Part shown: piece by piece, positions 38,669-47,612 of the stretch
How positions within the stretch are numbered: position 1 is the first letter of the stretch
Layout of the letters: each line of letters starts with the position of its first letter
Assembly: GCA_041071465.1 (NCBI GenBank)
Contig: CP163498.1
Location: 6,218,001 to 6,282,000 of the forward strand
DNA from: Pseudomonas putida
Lineage (GTDB): Bacteria; Pseudomonadota; Gammaproteobacteria; Pseudomonadales; Pseudomonadaceae
Reading direction: 5' to 3'
DNA length: 64,000 nucleotides
Notes under the pieces: model-generated
Told to the model about the DNA's origin: nothing
The model's database searches: none
Seen by the model: only the letters and a program-made list of their open reading frames with translations
Position numbers and translations under genes: made by a program

Positions 38669-41581
38669 ATGAACAAAGAACCTTCCAGCCCATGCGCCTG
38701 CTCCGGCGGCAATGGCCAACAGACGGCGTGCGCCAGTGAGCAGGCCAGCACTGAAACCACCGTTTTCCACGTGAGCAACATGGATTGCCGCAATGAGGAA
38801 GCACTGGTGCGGCGAACGCTGGAGGGCATGCCCGGTGTCGAGCGGCTCCTGTTCGATCTTCCGCAGCGTTTGTTGACCATTTCGCACCGCGAAGTCTCGG
38901 CCGATGCCTTGGAGCAAGCGCTGAATTCGGTGGGCATGAAGGCTCAGGCTGTCCGAGACGCCGCCGTGTCGACCACCTACCGCATCGAGAACATGGACTG
39001 CCCGAGCGAGGAGAAACTCATCCGCTCGCACCTCGGGGCAGTCGAGGGAATTCAGGACCTCGACTTCGACCTCGCTGAGCGCACCCTGTCGGTGAAACAC
39101 CTCGCTCAGGCACGCGCGCAGATGGAGCAGGTCCTGGCCTCGATCGGCATGCGCGCCAAGGAGCAGACCTTCGGCCACACGGGGCCGATCGAAGCCGCGG
39201 CTGTGATCCCATCCTCGGCCCTGCAGCAGCAACCAACCGCTGCCGTTTCCGCGCCGCCGATCGGCGAGCGGGTGACGTACCGGATCGAGAACATGGATTG
39301 CCCGACGGAAGAAGCGCTGATCCGCGACCGGCTGGGCAAGCTGCCGGGTGTGACCGCGCTCGACTTCAATCTGATGCAGCGTGTGCTGGGAGTCCAGCAC
39401 ACGCTGGCGACCTCAGCGCCGATCGAGAAGGCGCTTGCTTCCATTGGAATGCAGGCTGCGCGGCAGGACATGCAGACAGCCACCACGGTACTTCGCATCG
39501 CGAAGATGGACTGTCCGACCGAGGAAAGTCTGATCCGCGGCAAGCTGCAAGGCATGCCGGGCGTGCAGGGAATGGATTTCAACCTGATGCAGCGCACGCT
39601 CACGGTTCGGCACACACCCGACGCGATCAAGCCGGCAGTCGAAGCCATCGAATCGCTGGGCATGGAAGCCGAGGTCCAGAGGACTGATGAGCCGCGCGAT
39701 GCCCCGGTGGCCGCGCACAAGACCAATTGGTGGCCGATGGCGGTTTCGGGCGTTGCGGCGGTGGCCGCCGAAGGCGTGTACTGGGTCAACGACGGCAATC
39801 ATTGGGCCGTGATCGTGCTGGCACTGGTTTCGATCTTCACCGGCGGCCTCAGCACCTACAAGAAGGGCTGGATCGCGCTGAAGAACCTCAACCTGAACAT
39901 GAACGCCCTGATGGCCATCGCGGTCACCGGCGGCATGGCGATCGGCCACTGGCCGGAGGCCGCCATGGTCATGTTCCTGTTCGCGTTGGCGGAAGTGATC
40001 GAGGCGAAGTCGCTGGACCGCGCCCGCAACGCCATTCGGGGGCTGATGGACTTGGCGCCCGAGACCGCGACCGTGCGGCAGGCCGATGGCTCATGGACAG
40101 AGCTGCCGGCCAAGGAGGTCGCAAAGGGCGCGGTGGTCCGCGTGCGTCCTGGCGAGCGCATCGCACTGGACGGCCTGATCACCTCGGGTCGATCGGCCAT
40201 CAACCAGGCGCCCATCACCGGCGAGAGCCTGCCCGTCGAGAAGGCCGAAGGTGACCAGGTCTTCGCCGGAACCATCAATGAGACCGGCTCTTTCGAATAC
40301 AAGGTGACCGCAGGCGCCAGCGACTCGACGCTCGCGCGCATCATCCATGCCGTGGAGTCCGCGCAGGGCAGCCGTGCGCCCACGCAGCGCTTCGTCGACC
40401 AGTTCGCCCGCGTCTACACGCCGGCGGTGTTCGCGGTGTCCGTGCTGGTTGCCGTCGTGCCGCCGCTCGCCTTCGGCGGCGCATGGTTTGACTGGGTCTA
40501 CAAGGCCCTGGTACTGCTGGTGATCGCCTGCCCCTGCGCTCTGGTCATCTCCACGCCGGTCACCATCGTCAGCGGCTTGGCCGCTGCCGCCCGACGCGGC
40601 ATCCTGATCAAGGGTGGCGTCTACCTGGAGGGCGGGCGCAAGCTCAAGGCGTTGGCCCTGGACAAGACCGGCACACTCACACATGGCAAGCCCGAGCAGA
40701 CCGACTTCGTGCCGCTGATCGGCGAGGCGCAGGAAGTTGCCGCCTGGGCCGCAAGCCTCGCGGCACGCTCGGACCATCCTGTGTCTCAGGCCATCGCCCG
40801 CAAGGCGAACCGTGACGGCATCGCGCTGCACGAGGTCGACGACTTCGCGGCGCTGCCTGGCCGCGGCGTGCGCGGCCGCGTCGCCGGGCGCATGTTGCAC
40901 ATGGGCAACCACAGGCTCGCCCAGGAGCTGGGCCTGAGCGAAGCGACGCTCCAGGCTCGGCTGGAGACCCTGGAGCGCCAAGGCAAGACAGCGATCCTGC
41001 TGATGGACGATGCGACCGTGCTCGGCATTTTTGCAGTGGCCGACACCGTGAAGGAAACCAGCCGTGAGGCGGTGGCCGACCTGCAGGCGCTGGGTGTGCG
41101 CACGCTGATGCTGACGGGGGACAACCAGCACACGGCCGCGGCCATCGCTGCCCAGGTCGGAATCTCTGAAGCCCGTGGTGACCAACTGCCCGAAGACAAG
41201 CTCAAGACCATCGAAAGCCTGGTCGGCGGCGAGGGCCAGGTGGGCATGGTGGGCGACGGCATCAACGATTCGCCCGCGCTCGCCCGTGCCGACATCGGCT
41301 TCGCCATGGGCGCGGCCGGCACCGACACCGCGATCGAAACAGCCGACGTCGCCCTGATGGACGACGACCTGCGCAAGATCCCCGCCTTCATCCGGCTGTC
41401 GCGTAGCACTGCGGCGATCCTCACGCAGAACATCGTTCTGGCCCTTGGCATCAAGGCGGTGTTCCTTGCGTTGACGTTCACAGGGCATGCCACCATGTGG
41501 ATGGCTGTGTTCGCTGACATGGGGGCAAGTCTTTTGGTTGTCGTCAATGGGCTGCGCCTCCTGAAGTTCAAGGCGGCATGA
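38669..41581 (+). CDS. cadA: Cd/Pb/Zn-exporting P1B-type ATPase with four HMA domains
   Basis: A 970-residue inner-membrane pump that exports Cd, Pb and Zn. Four tandem N-terminal HMA domains carry MDC motifs at Cys40, Cys111, Cys211 and Cys282, each followed by an acidic pair (MDCRNEE, MDCPSEE, MDCPTEE twice) and no second Cys. The membrane part has the CPC site (Cys621, Cys623 in IACPCALVIS), followed by phospho-Asp665 in LDKTGTLTHGKP and VGDGINDSPALARAD. Usual relatives have one or two HMA domains. The start at 38669 follows from the promoter. lspA follows after three bases. Confidence 0.93.
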   Translation: MNKEPSSPCACSGGNGQQTACASEQASTETTVFHVSNMDCRNEEALVRRTLEGMPGVERLLFDLPQRLLTISHREVSADALEQALNSVGMKAQAVRDAAVSTTYRIENMDCPSEEKLIRSHLGAVEGIQDLDFDLAERTLSVKHLAQARAQMEQVLASIGMRAKEQTFGHTGPIEAAAVIPSSALQQQPTAAVSAPPIGERVTYRIENMDCPTEEALIRDRLGKLPGVTALDFNLMQRVLGVQHTLATSAPIEKALASIGMQAARQDMQTATTVLRIAKMDCPTEESLIRGKLQGMPGVQGMDFNLMQRTLTVRHTPDAIKPAVEAIESLGMEAEVQRTDEPRDAPVAAHKTNWWPMAVSGVAAVAAEGVYWVNDGNHWAVIVLALVSIFTGGLSTYKKGWIALKNLNLNMNALMAIAVTGGMAIGHWPEAAMVMFLFALAEVIEAKSLDRARNAIRGLMDLAPETATVRQADGSWTELPAKEVAKGAVVRVRPGERIALDGLITSGRSAINQAPITGESLPVEKAEGDQVFAGTINETGSFEYKVTAGASDSTLARIIHAVESAQGSRAPTQRFVDQFARVYTPAVFAVSVLVAVVPPLAFGGAWFDWVYKALVLLVIACPCALVISTPVTIVSGLAAAARRGILIKGGVYLEGGRKLKALALDKTGTLTHGKPEQTDFVPLIGEAQEVAAWAASLAARSDHPVSQAIARKANRDGIALHEVDDFAALPGRGVRGRVAGRMLHMGNHRLAQELGLSEATLQARLETLERQGKTAILLMDDATVLGIFAVADTVKETSREAVADLQALGVRTLMLTGDNQHTAAAIAAQVGISEARGDQLPEDKLKTIESLVGGEGQVGMVGDGINDSPALARADIGFAMGAAGTDTAIETADVALMDDDLRKIPAFIRLSRSTAAILTQNIVLALGIKAVFLALTFTGHATMWMAVFADMGASLLVVVNGLRLLKFKAA

Positions 41582-41584
41582 ACA

Positions 41585-42085
41585 ATGGATGAACCATCTC
41601 TTCGCAAGACGCAGTGGTACTCACTCGCGATCGTTATATTCGCCGGCGATCAGGCAGCTAAGAGCTACATTGACGCGACAACTCCCTTGGGTTGGTCGCA
41701 CGAGGTGGCGTCATTCTTCAACCTAGTTCACGCTCTCAATCCCGGCGCGGCGTTCAGCTTCCTTGCTGGCGCGGGCGGCTGGCAGCGGTGGTTTTTTCTG
41801 GCGATCGCGTTCGCAATATCGGCATGGCTCGCATGGCTGCTCTCCCGGCCGCTGCGCAAAACGGAAGGCCTTTCGTACAGCCTCATTCTGGGCGGCGCAT
41901 TGGGCAACGCGTTCGACCGCGCCACGCGCGGGCACGTTATCGACTACATCGACTTTCACCTGCACGGCTGGCACTGGCCCGCCTTCAACATCGCTGACAT
42001 GGCCATCGTGGGCGGGGCGATCGCGCTGGTGGCCCAGTCGTTCATGAGCGTGGAGAACCCGGCCGCCACAAAGGAGTCCCAGTGA
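41585..42085 (+). CDS. lspA: Signal peptidase II, metal-operon type
   Basis: A 166-residue four-segment membrane protease that cuts lipoprotein signal peptides. Catalytic Asp111 (GNAFDRATRGHVIDYID) and Asp138 (FNIADMAIVGG) are both present, with the family segment HALNPGAAFSFL. Such genes sit beside cadA/pbrA in Pb and Cd operons (PbrC in Cupriavidus), separate from the housekeeping gene. It is three bases from cadA. It could process a lipoprotein of the resistance system; none is seen here, but an exported Cys-rich peptide follows. Confidence 0.92.
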   Translation: MDEPSLRKTQWYSLAIVIFAGDQAAKSYIDATTPLGWSHEVASFFNLVHALNPGAAFSFLAGAGGWQRWFFLAIAFAISAWLAWLLSRPLRKTEGLSYSLILGGALGNAFDRATRGHVIDYIDFHLHGWHWPAFNIADMAIVGGAIALVAQSFMSVENPAATKESQ

Positions 42086-42110
42086 CATTGGGACGATCCG
42101 GAAATTCGCA

Positions 42111-42269
42111 ATGCACACGGTGCAGGACACCAATCTGAAGAGAACGGCCCCCAGCATGAGCGGCCGCGGCTTGGCCCTCATGCTAGCGCCCACCGCCGCT
42201 TTTGCTGCAACGCCCTGTTGCGATGGCGGCGATTGCTGCAACGACGTCGCAATGCCTTGCTGTGAATAA
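42111..42269 (+). CDS. Exported cysteine-rich small protein, 52 residues
   Basis: A 52-residue frame with an N-terminal signal-like sequence (hydrophobic LALMLAPTAAF with an AFA-A cut site) and a mature tail of about 20 residues, TPCCDGGDCCNDVAMPCCE. The tail holds six Cys in three CC pairs and several Asp/Glu, as in small metal-trapping peptides. It lies 25 bases after lspA and would be the last gene of the CadR operon. The ribosome site is weak. An inner ATG (42156) would give the same tail. The gene is short and unnamed, but the composition is hard to explain by chance. Confidence 0.6.
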   Translation: MHTVQDTNLKRTAPSMSGRGLALMLAPTAAFAATPCCDGGDCCNDVAMPCCE

Positions 42270-42540
42270 ACAGCACGCAAGCCAGTTGACCTGGCAATTA
42301 TGAAAGTCCATCACGGCGATGCTGGCCTTTTTCGTTCCAATGAGCCGTCACGGAGAGGTGATGATGAAGCTATGCCGGGATCCTGCAAGCTTTAGGACGG
42401 TCTTCTTTACCGCATAGCGATATGCTGATGTCACCCGTTCGCCTCGCCTGGCAAGTACAAGTAGTTCGTCGCGGTTTTCTGGCCGTGTCCGCCCGCTTCG
42501 CTGGCCCTTTTGCCCAAACAAGCGCAATCATGCCTGCGTT
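42270..42540. other. Spacer at right edge of Cd/Pb cargo
   Basis: No gene seen. A possible short frame at 42361 ends after 18 codons. This is the likely junction between the metal cargo and the ICE backbone. Confidence 0.4.
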
Positions 42541-42732
42541 ACCACCAAAGTTCGCCCCCGCCAGTTGCTGTTCCTAAAGGGCATCAAGCTCAACGCCATC
42601 GCCGACCGGCCAGCGTATTTCGCATCGCTGCGTGCCCGTCGGGGCCAGCCCATCGTCATCCTCGCAGAGCTGGGACCGGACGAGGCATTCGCCCTGTGGA
42701 AGCAGCATGTACTGGGCGACAGGCCTCGCTGA
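42541..42732 (+). pseudogene. 3' remnant of a small ICE gene lacking a start codon
   Basis: An open frame reads RPRQLLFLKGIKLNAIADRP, then AYFASLRARRGQPIVILAEL and GPDEAFALWKQHVLGDRPR, clearly protein-like. Upstream in the same frame to a stop at about 42415 there is no ATG or GTG. I take it as the tail of an ICE gene cut by the cargo insertion; use of a rare start is the alternative. Confidence 0.5.
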
Positions 42733-42757
42733 CCCAGTTTCGCCTCATCCTCCTGAC

Positions 42758-42788
42758 AGCCCCGCACTTATTGCGGGGCTTTCTTTTT
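42758..42788 (+). terminator. Rho-independent terminator
   Basis: AGCCCCGC (42758-42765) pairs with GCGGGGCT (42773-42780), followed by TTCTTTTT. It ends transcription after the remnant gene. Confidence 0.85.
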
Positions 42789-42849
42789 CCGCGTTCGCCA
42801 ATCGGGGCTGTTGCAAATGCCGATTTCCGGCTGACGCGGCTCGCCTCGC

Positions 42850-42922
42850 GCATGAAGCTGCCCGCATGTGTCGCTGATTCGTCAGCACCATGCCAGCAGC
42901 CAGAGTTTCCAGGCTGCCGCGG
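42850..42922 (+). repeat. Dyad-containing intergenic element, copy A
   Basis: One of three diverged copies (others at 45858 and 51973) lying about 190-240 bases before an ICE gene start. It has GCTGA-TTCG-TCAGC at 42873-42886, followed by a CATGCCAGCAG segment and CCAGGCTGCCGCG. Confidence 0.5.
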
Positions 42923-43068
42923 ATTCTTTCCGCGCTACCCGCCAGTCCGCCATCGCATCGAGTCTGCGGACGCGCGTCACCCGTGACGCCGATGCTTTTT
43001 TCTCAACCGCGTGCGGGAGCTGCCATCCCGTGAGGGACGAGGCCCCGCTTTTTCCAAGGAGCCCGTCC

Positions 43069-43281
43069 ATGTCCCAGCAAGCCTCTTTCGGCCAGTTGGC
43101 CTTGATCCATTGCGGCAAGTTCCTGCCGCTCGAAATCCTGCATAGCGCCGCCGGCCACTACATCGGCACGCGCGATACAGAAGGTCCCGTTTCGCGGGAA
43201 TCCTGCCAGTACTTCCGCAGCTATGCCGCGGCTCAACGTGCCCTCGAAAGAGGCGGCTGGTCCCAGCTCGCCACACCCTGA
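43069..43281 (+). CDS. Small ICE protein of unknown function, 70 residues
   Basis: Starts MSQQASFGQLALIHCGKFLP and contains HYIGTRDTEGPVSRESCQYF and AAAQRALERGGW, the last resembling short viral/plasmid proteins in which the RDxEGPVSRES segment marks a conserved core. A CCAAGGAG site precedes the ATG. No membrane segment or catalytic motif. A hairpin-free spacer of 21 bases separates it from the next gene, so they are probably co-transcribed. Confidence 0.65.
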   Translation: MSQQASFGQLALIHCGKFLPLEILHSAAGHYIGTRDTEGPVSRESCQYFRSYAAAQRALERGGWSQLATP

Positions 43282-43302
43282 TCCAACTGGAGGAACCACG
43301 TC

Positions 43303-43695
43303 ATGAACCAGCTTTTGCCCCAGGAAGTCGTCGATCAGATCATGCGGGAAGAGCAGCATTTCGCCGCCGCGCCCCAAGCCTTCTTCGAGGTCTGGAAGCG
43401 CGGCGTCGAGATCGCAGGCCCGCAATGGTTTGGCGACGGCACGCGCGAAGGCCTGAACCAGGCAAAGAGCAAGTGGGATCTGCGTCCCGACATGCTGCGT
43501 GCCAACGACGCACTCGGCGTCCTGAGCAGCGGGGAACGCATGTTCCTGTCCGCCATGTTCAGCTTCTACAACGCGCGCGAGGGCGGTGCCATGCTCAAGC
43601 GCTGCCACTTCCAAGGACTGTCGGACTTCGATGGTCTCGATCTGCAACGTCGCCAGGTGATCGCCGACCTGCTGCTGAACTACAGCGGTTGGTGA
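43303..43695 (+). CDS. ICE protein of unknown function, 130 residues
   Basis: Starts MNQLLPQEVVDQIMREEQHF and contains KWDLRPDMLRANDALGVLSS and ERMFLSAMFSFYNAREGGAM. It looks like a soluble helical protein. I know no function; similar genes are found next to the preceding one in PFGI-1-type elements. An ACTGGAGGAACC site precedes the ATG. Confidence 0.7.
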   Translation: MNQLLPQEVVDQIMREEQHFAAAPQAFFEVWKRGVEIAGPQWFGDGTREGLNQAKSKWDLRPDMLRANDALGVLSSGERMFLSAMFSFYNAREGGAMLKRCHFQGLSDFDGLDLQRRQVIADLLLNYSGW

Positions 43696-43740
43696 GCCGG
43701 TCCCTGGCACACCTTCATCACTGCGTTCACGGGACCCCAT

Positions 43741-43775
43741 GAGGGACATGCGCCTCGTTCGAGGCCATGTCCCTC
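43741..43775 (+). other. Intergenic hairpin before 43876 gene
   Basis: GAGGGACATG and GCCTC pair with GAGGC and CATGTCCCTC around a GTTC loop, with one bulged C. It is 100 bases before the next start and has no T run, so it may be a leader structure rather than a terminator. Confidence 0.6.
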
Positions 43776-43875
43776 GCGTTTCTCCCGCCCAGCGCCATCC
43801 GGCATCAGGCGGTTTCCCCTGCGGATGCCATCGTCCGCAAGGGCTGGCTCCGTTCATTCATCGAAAGGAGCCTTC

Positions 43876-44562
43876 ATGGCCAACAACTACTACGAAGCCA
43901 CCGGCGTTCTCGTGCTCGACCGTGTGACGCCCGTCATCCAGGCGCTGTTCGGCGCCTTCGCGCTGGACGAGAGCCACCCCGGCAACGGGCAGGCCTACAT
44001 CGCCCAGATCGCCGAGACCACCAATCCGCAATGGCCGGACGTGCTCGATGGCCTGGAAGACCTGGCCACGCAACTCGGTATTCCGATGCCGGACGACGAA
44101 GGGCTGTCGATCCCGCCGCTGCTCGAACTGCTCGCCGTGCACTTCCGTGCCGATGAGGACGAAGAGCTGGGGAACTTGATCGACCGTCATTCGTTCGAGG
44201 ACACCGCCGATCTCGACGCATTGTTTCTGATCGCCACCCGGTTCGATGACGGGCACCACCTGACCGCCATCCAGTTCGAGGGCTGCTGGTACTGCAGCAA
44301 GCCGCGGCTGTTCGAGTTCGGCGGCAACGGCTGCTACCTGAGCCGCGAGGTCCGCTTCATCAGCTCCTCCTCCCAGGCCCTCCAGCTCGGCGACCAATTG
44401 CGCAAGACCATTGTGGCCGCCGACATCGAAGAGGCTTCGGCCCTGATCGCGCTGGAGACCATCAATCTGCTGGCGGGCGTCAGCGACGAGCCATTCCGCA
44501 TGAATTTGCGCCGGCGCGTCGCCGAGCGATTGGCCCAAACGCCAACGATCAGCGTCACCTGA
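43876..44562 (+). CDS. ICE protein of unknown function, 228 residues
   Basis: An acidic soluble protein that starts MANNYYEATGVLVLDRVTPV. It has SIPPLLELLAVHFRADEDEE, FDDGHHLTAIQFEGCWYCSK and a helical C-terminus. No catalytic motif is recognised. An AAAGGAG site precedes the ATG. It stands alone between GC-rich spacers. Confidence 0.7.
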   Translation: MANNYYEATGVLVLDRVTPVIQALFGAFALDESHPGNGQAYIAQIAETTNPQWPDVLDGLEDLATQLGIPMPDDEGLSIPPLLELLAVHFRADEDEELGNLIDRHSFEDTADLDALFLIATRFDDGHHLTAIQFEGCWYCSKPRLFEFGGNGCYLSREVRFISSSSQALQLGDQLRKTIVAADIEEASALIALETINLLAGVSDEPFRMNLRRRVAERLAQTPTISVT

Positions 44563-44645
44563 CGCTGTTTCCTTTCTTTCCACCCACCGGGGTCAATTCC
44601 CGGTGGCGGGGATTTGCTCCATCATTATTCTGTTGGAGAAATCCC

Positions 44646-45383
44646 ATGTCCCAGAATCCCAATCCCTTTCTACGCGGCTACTGGAATCTGAAAATCGTCC
44701 GCACGCTGTCCATCAGCTACGAGGACGGAAGCCCGCATGTTTGGCGAAACATCCACCCGAGCCAGCAGCACCTCTGCGACGCGGCGCTGGTTTCTTCTCC
44801 TTGCATCATCACCAGCGACTTCGCGGTGGTCAGGACTGGCACCGAACCTGTCGGCGCCGCACTGATCGCCGAATGCGACGCGGCTGAAGGGGGCAGCGGC
44901 GAAGGCATGGTGGGTGCCGTGGTGTACGCGATCCACGGCGACGACTTCGACGGCCGCCCCGTCCACATTGGCGACACCTATTCGGCCGAGGCCGCACGGG
45001 AAGTCGTGCAGCGGTTGAGCTTCGAGACCGGCTACTACAGCCGGTGCTGGGAAATCAGCAGCGCGCACATCAGCCGCGAAACCGGCCAGTACCTGGCCAA
45101 CCTGGCTGACCTCGCGACGCCGGAGGCCTTTTTGTTCATCGCGTTCCGGATTCCCTACAGCCCGGCGATCGGCGTCAAGCTGATCTCCACGCCCTGGACG
45201 GACCAGCACCTGCAGGACGTCGAGGGGATCGCCGCCGAGCAGCTTCGGCAGGAGCACCGCAGCAAGGGCATGCCGGACGAGCTGGCACAGATCCTTGAAC
45301 TGGCCGGCCAGGCCGACGTGCGCATCCTCATCCTCGATGCCGACGCACCCGTGTTGCCGGGCCTATCGCTGGCCGGCGAATAG
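44646..45383 (+). CDS. ICE protein of unknown function (possibly DUF5983), 245 residues
   Basis: Contains DFAVVRTGTEPVGAALIAEC and GAVVYAIHGDDFDGRPVHIG, then FETGYYSRCWEISSAHIS, a pattern I associate with DUF5983 of conjugative elements. It seems soluble. A GTTGGAG site ahead of AAATCCC fixes the start at 44646. No function is known to me. Confidence 0.7.
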   Translation: MSQNPNPFLRGYWNLKIVRTLSISYEDGSPHVWRNIHPSQQHLCDAALVSSPCIITSDFAVVRTGTEPVGAALIAECDAAEGGSGEGMVGAVVYAIHGDDFDGRPVHIGDTYSAEAAREVVQRLSFETGYYSRCWEISSAHISRETGQYLANLADLATPEAFLFIAFRIPYSPAIGVKLISTPWTDQHLQDVEGIAAEQLRQEHRSKGMPDELAQILELAGQADVRILILDADAPVLPGLSLAGE

Positions 45384-45480
45384 CTGCCACACACATCCCC
45401 GGCCTTCCTTGTCCTCACCGCATGCCGGCCCGGTCTCCCGCCAGAGAGCCGGGCCGGCGCACTTTCACAGGAGCGATCCC

Positions 45481-45759
45481 ATGTTCCCCGACCTCATCAC
45501 ACCCGCATCCGACTTCGAGCACCAACTCGGAGCCTGCGTCAACGCCATGAGCCAGGAAGATGCCATCGGCCAGATCCTGGTATTCGAGCGCATGAGCGGC
45601 ACGCTGCACATGCGCCATATCGCCAGCGCCGACCTGGTGGACACCGACGTGGACGACTACGAAATGGTCGTCTTCGACGGTGGCAACACAAGCGGCGACA
45701 CGTGGAAACACGTGTTCTTTCCGCGTCAGCGCGAGCACTACTTCGTGTACCAAGCCTGA
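45481..45759 (+). CDS. Small ICE protein of unknown function, 92 residues
   Basis: Starts MFPDLITPASDFEHQLGACV, with a mid-region HIASADLVDTDVDDYEMVVF and an aromatic-rich end HVFFPRQREHYFVYQA. An ACAGGAGCG site precedes the ATG. A strong terminator follows directly. Confidence 0.65.
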   Translation: MFPDLITPASDFEHQLGACVNAMSQEDAIGQILVFERMSGTLHMRHIASADLVDTDVDDYEMVVFDGGNTSGDTWKHVFFPRQREHYFVYQA

Positions 45760-45766
45760 TTCCTCC

Positions 45767-45791
45767 AGCCCCTTTCGAGGGGCTTTTTCTT
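45767..45791 (+). terminator. Rho-independent terminator
   Basis: AGCCCC pairs with GGGGCT around TTTCGA, then TTTTTCTT. A second, bulged stem (GCCCGCAG...CTGCGGGC, 45792-45837) follows. Confidence 0.85.
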
Positions 45792-45857
45792 GCCCGCAGC
45801 ACAGGAAAACGGTTGTGGTGCGGTGCCGTTTCCTGCGGGCAGGCAGACCGCCCCAGG

Positions 45858-45930
45858 GCCATGCTTGCCCCATGTTCGTCGGCGTTGCCGGCACATGCCC
45901 AGGCAGTCGAGACCTTCGAGGCTGCAAGCG
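45858..45930 (+). repeat. Dyad-containing intergenic element, copy B
   Basis: GCCATGCTTGCCCCATG, the dyad GTCGGC-GTT-GCCGGC (45878-45892), CACATGCCCAGGCA and CCTTCGAGGCTGC. It matches the copy at 51973 closely except that the dyad arms changed together. Confidence 0.55.
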
Positions 45931-46047
45931 CGGGAAACCGTGCTGGTCGTTTCTTCCTACGGACCTACCGCGTCCATCCACGCCACCCACAAGGGACCTC
46001 TCCCTTGCGGGCGGGGAATCCCTTGTTTTTCCTCAAGGAGTTTCCCC

Positions 46048-46872
46048 ATGGATCGTTCCCTCATCAAATCCATGATGCCTTCGCTGGTCGCAGGCCATGT
46101 GCCCCGCAACGTGCGGTCGTTCAAGTACCGCGTGTTCGATGATCAGCCGCTGTCCTCAACGCTGGGCTTCGCCATCGACCCCCAACCCTTCGACGGCAAG
46201 GTGGTCGCCGCGACCGACGATGCCATCGTCGTCAAGCTCAAGCCTTCCGAGTTCGCGGTGCTCGATCCCAGCCTGGTGACCACGGTTCCTGCCGAAGGCG
46301 CCAAGGTGCATGTCCAACCCTATGCCCGTCGTCGCTTCGACGGACTGCGCGCGGACACGCCGGAGGTCATCACCGAGGAGACTTCGGACGGCACGCCGTA
46401 CACCATCACGAGGCACATCCTCGGCTCGGCGCCGGCCAAGCTGCCCATTCCCACGCCGCAGTGCATGGAGTTGGGCCAGCTCATCGAGCAGTTGGAGGAG
46501 ATGCCGGCCCCCGATCGCTTCCGGCGCATCACCCACATGCTGGTGGATGCCGGTGCCCGCGACTTCACCTGGGTCGATCCCACGCCCTCCAAGATCATCG
46601 AGACCCCGCCGGCGATCAGCTTCACGGTCTCGACCGCGAAGTTCGAGGGCCGGGTGACGATCCTCTACGACCGCGGCGGAGACACCTACGTGGTGGAACT
46701 GCACCGTCAGAACGGTGAATCGGTCGAACTGGTCGATCGGCACGACGAGGTGTATTTCGACATGCTCGGCGAAGTGCTGGAGAGGCTCATCGACGACGGG
46801 CGCTGGCGCCAGATCGACGTGAGCATCCTCGACGCGAAAGCGGCCCGCAAGCGCCAGGCCGTCCCGGCATGA
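46048..46872 (+). CDS. ICE protein of unknown function, 274 residues
   Basis: Starts MDRSLIKSMMPSLVAGHVPR. The first half has KVVAATDDAIVVKLKPSEFA and AEGAKVHVQPYARRRFDGLR, like a small beta-barrel domain, and the second half has DFTWVDPTPSKIIETPPAIS. No catalytic signature is seen. A CAAGGAG site precedes the ATG. It is conserved in this family of elements as far as I recall, without known function. Confidence 0.7.
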   Translation: MDRSLIKSMMPSLVAGHVPRNVRSFKYRVFDDQPLSSTLGFAIDPQPFDGKVVAATDDAIVVKLKPSEFAVLDPSLVTTVPAEGAKVHVQPYARRRFDGLRADTPEVITEETSDGTPYTITRHILGSAPAKLPIPTPQCMELGQLIEQLEEMPAPDRFRRITHMLVDAGARDFTWVDPTPSKIIETPPAISFTVSTAKFEGRVTILYDRGGDTYVVELHRQNGESVELVDRHDEVYFDMLGEVLERLIDDGRWRQIDVSILDAKAARKRQAVPA

Positions 46873-46956
46873 CGCCCCGCAGCGAAACCGGGCGGTCCTG
46901 CGGCTGACCCGAGGCATCCGCCACGGCGTTCCAGCCGTTCCGGCCGCGTGCACTAC

Positions 46957-46990
46957 AGGCCCTTCATCCCATCGGATGGAGGCCTTTCTC
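46957..46990 (+). terminator. Terminator-like hairpin
   Basis: AGGCC...GGCCT with an inner CATCC/GGATG stem, then TTTCTC, between the 274-residue protein gene and the DUF3085 gene. Confidence 0.55.
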
Positions 46991-47133
46991 ATTCTTCCAC
47001 ACAGGAGATTTCATCCATGTCACTGCGATTCAAAGGCGCTGACCTGCGCCCCGTGCTGACCGAAGCCATCGCCAATCAGGGGTCGTCTCAGAAAACGGAA
47101 AAAAATCGTACGCTAAGAGCCGAAGTGGGCCCT

Positions 47134-47541
47134 TTAGCAGCAATGCAAAGCTGCGATCAACGGGCAGGAAACATTGCCATGGTGCGCGTTGCACTCTCTC
47201 ACTAGCGTCGACAGGGCCTCTTCCATCCGCGTGAGGTCCGCCATGCGTGCGCGCACATCGGCCAGCCGGTGAGCAGCCAGTTCGGCCGCCTCGCTGCAAT
47301 GGGTGCCGTCCTCCAGTTTCAGGAGCTGGCCGACTTCATCCAGGCTGAATCCCAGGCGCTGGGCTGACTTCACGAACTTCACCCGCGCCACGTCCGCCTG
47401 CCCGTAGCGGCGGATGCGACCGTAGGGCCGCTCCGGCTGGGGTAGCAAGCCCTTGAGCTGATAGAAGCGGATCGTCTCCACGTTGACCCGGGCTGCCTTG
47501 GCGAAGGCCCCGATGGTCAGATTCTCTTGAGCGTTCTCCAT
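47134..47541 (-). CDS. merR: Mercury-responsive regulator MerR
   Basis: A 135-residue regulator that represses and, with Hg(II), activates the mer promoter. All three mercury ligands are at their classic positions Cys82, Cys117 and Cys126 ([24 protein letters not shown]). The helix-turn-helix begins [20 protein letters not shown]. It is divergent from merT. Confidence 0.95.
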   Translation of the reverse strand: MENAQENLTIGAFAKAARVNVETIRFYQLKGLLPQPERPYGRIRRYGQADVARVKFVKSAQRLGFSLDEVGQLLKLEDGTHCSEAAELAAHRLADVRARMADLTRMEEALSTLVRECNAHHGNVSCPLIAALHCC

Positions 47542-47546
47542 GGCGC

Positions 47547-47577
47547 TTGACTCCGTAGTTGACTACGGAAGTAACGT
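47547..47577 (+). promoter_or_regulatory. mer promoter/operator
   Basis: A -35 TTGACT (47547-47552), MerR dyad TCCGTAG-TTGA-CTACGGA (47552-47569) and TAACGT -10 region with a 19-base spacer: the standard MerR-twisted promoter for merTPA. Confidence 0.85.
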
Positions 47578-47612
47578 TACAGCATCAAGCGAAGTCCCGG
47601 AAGGAGAACCTT

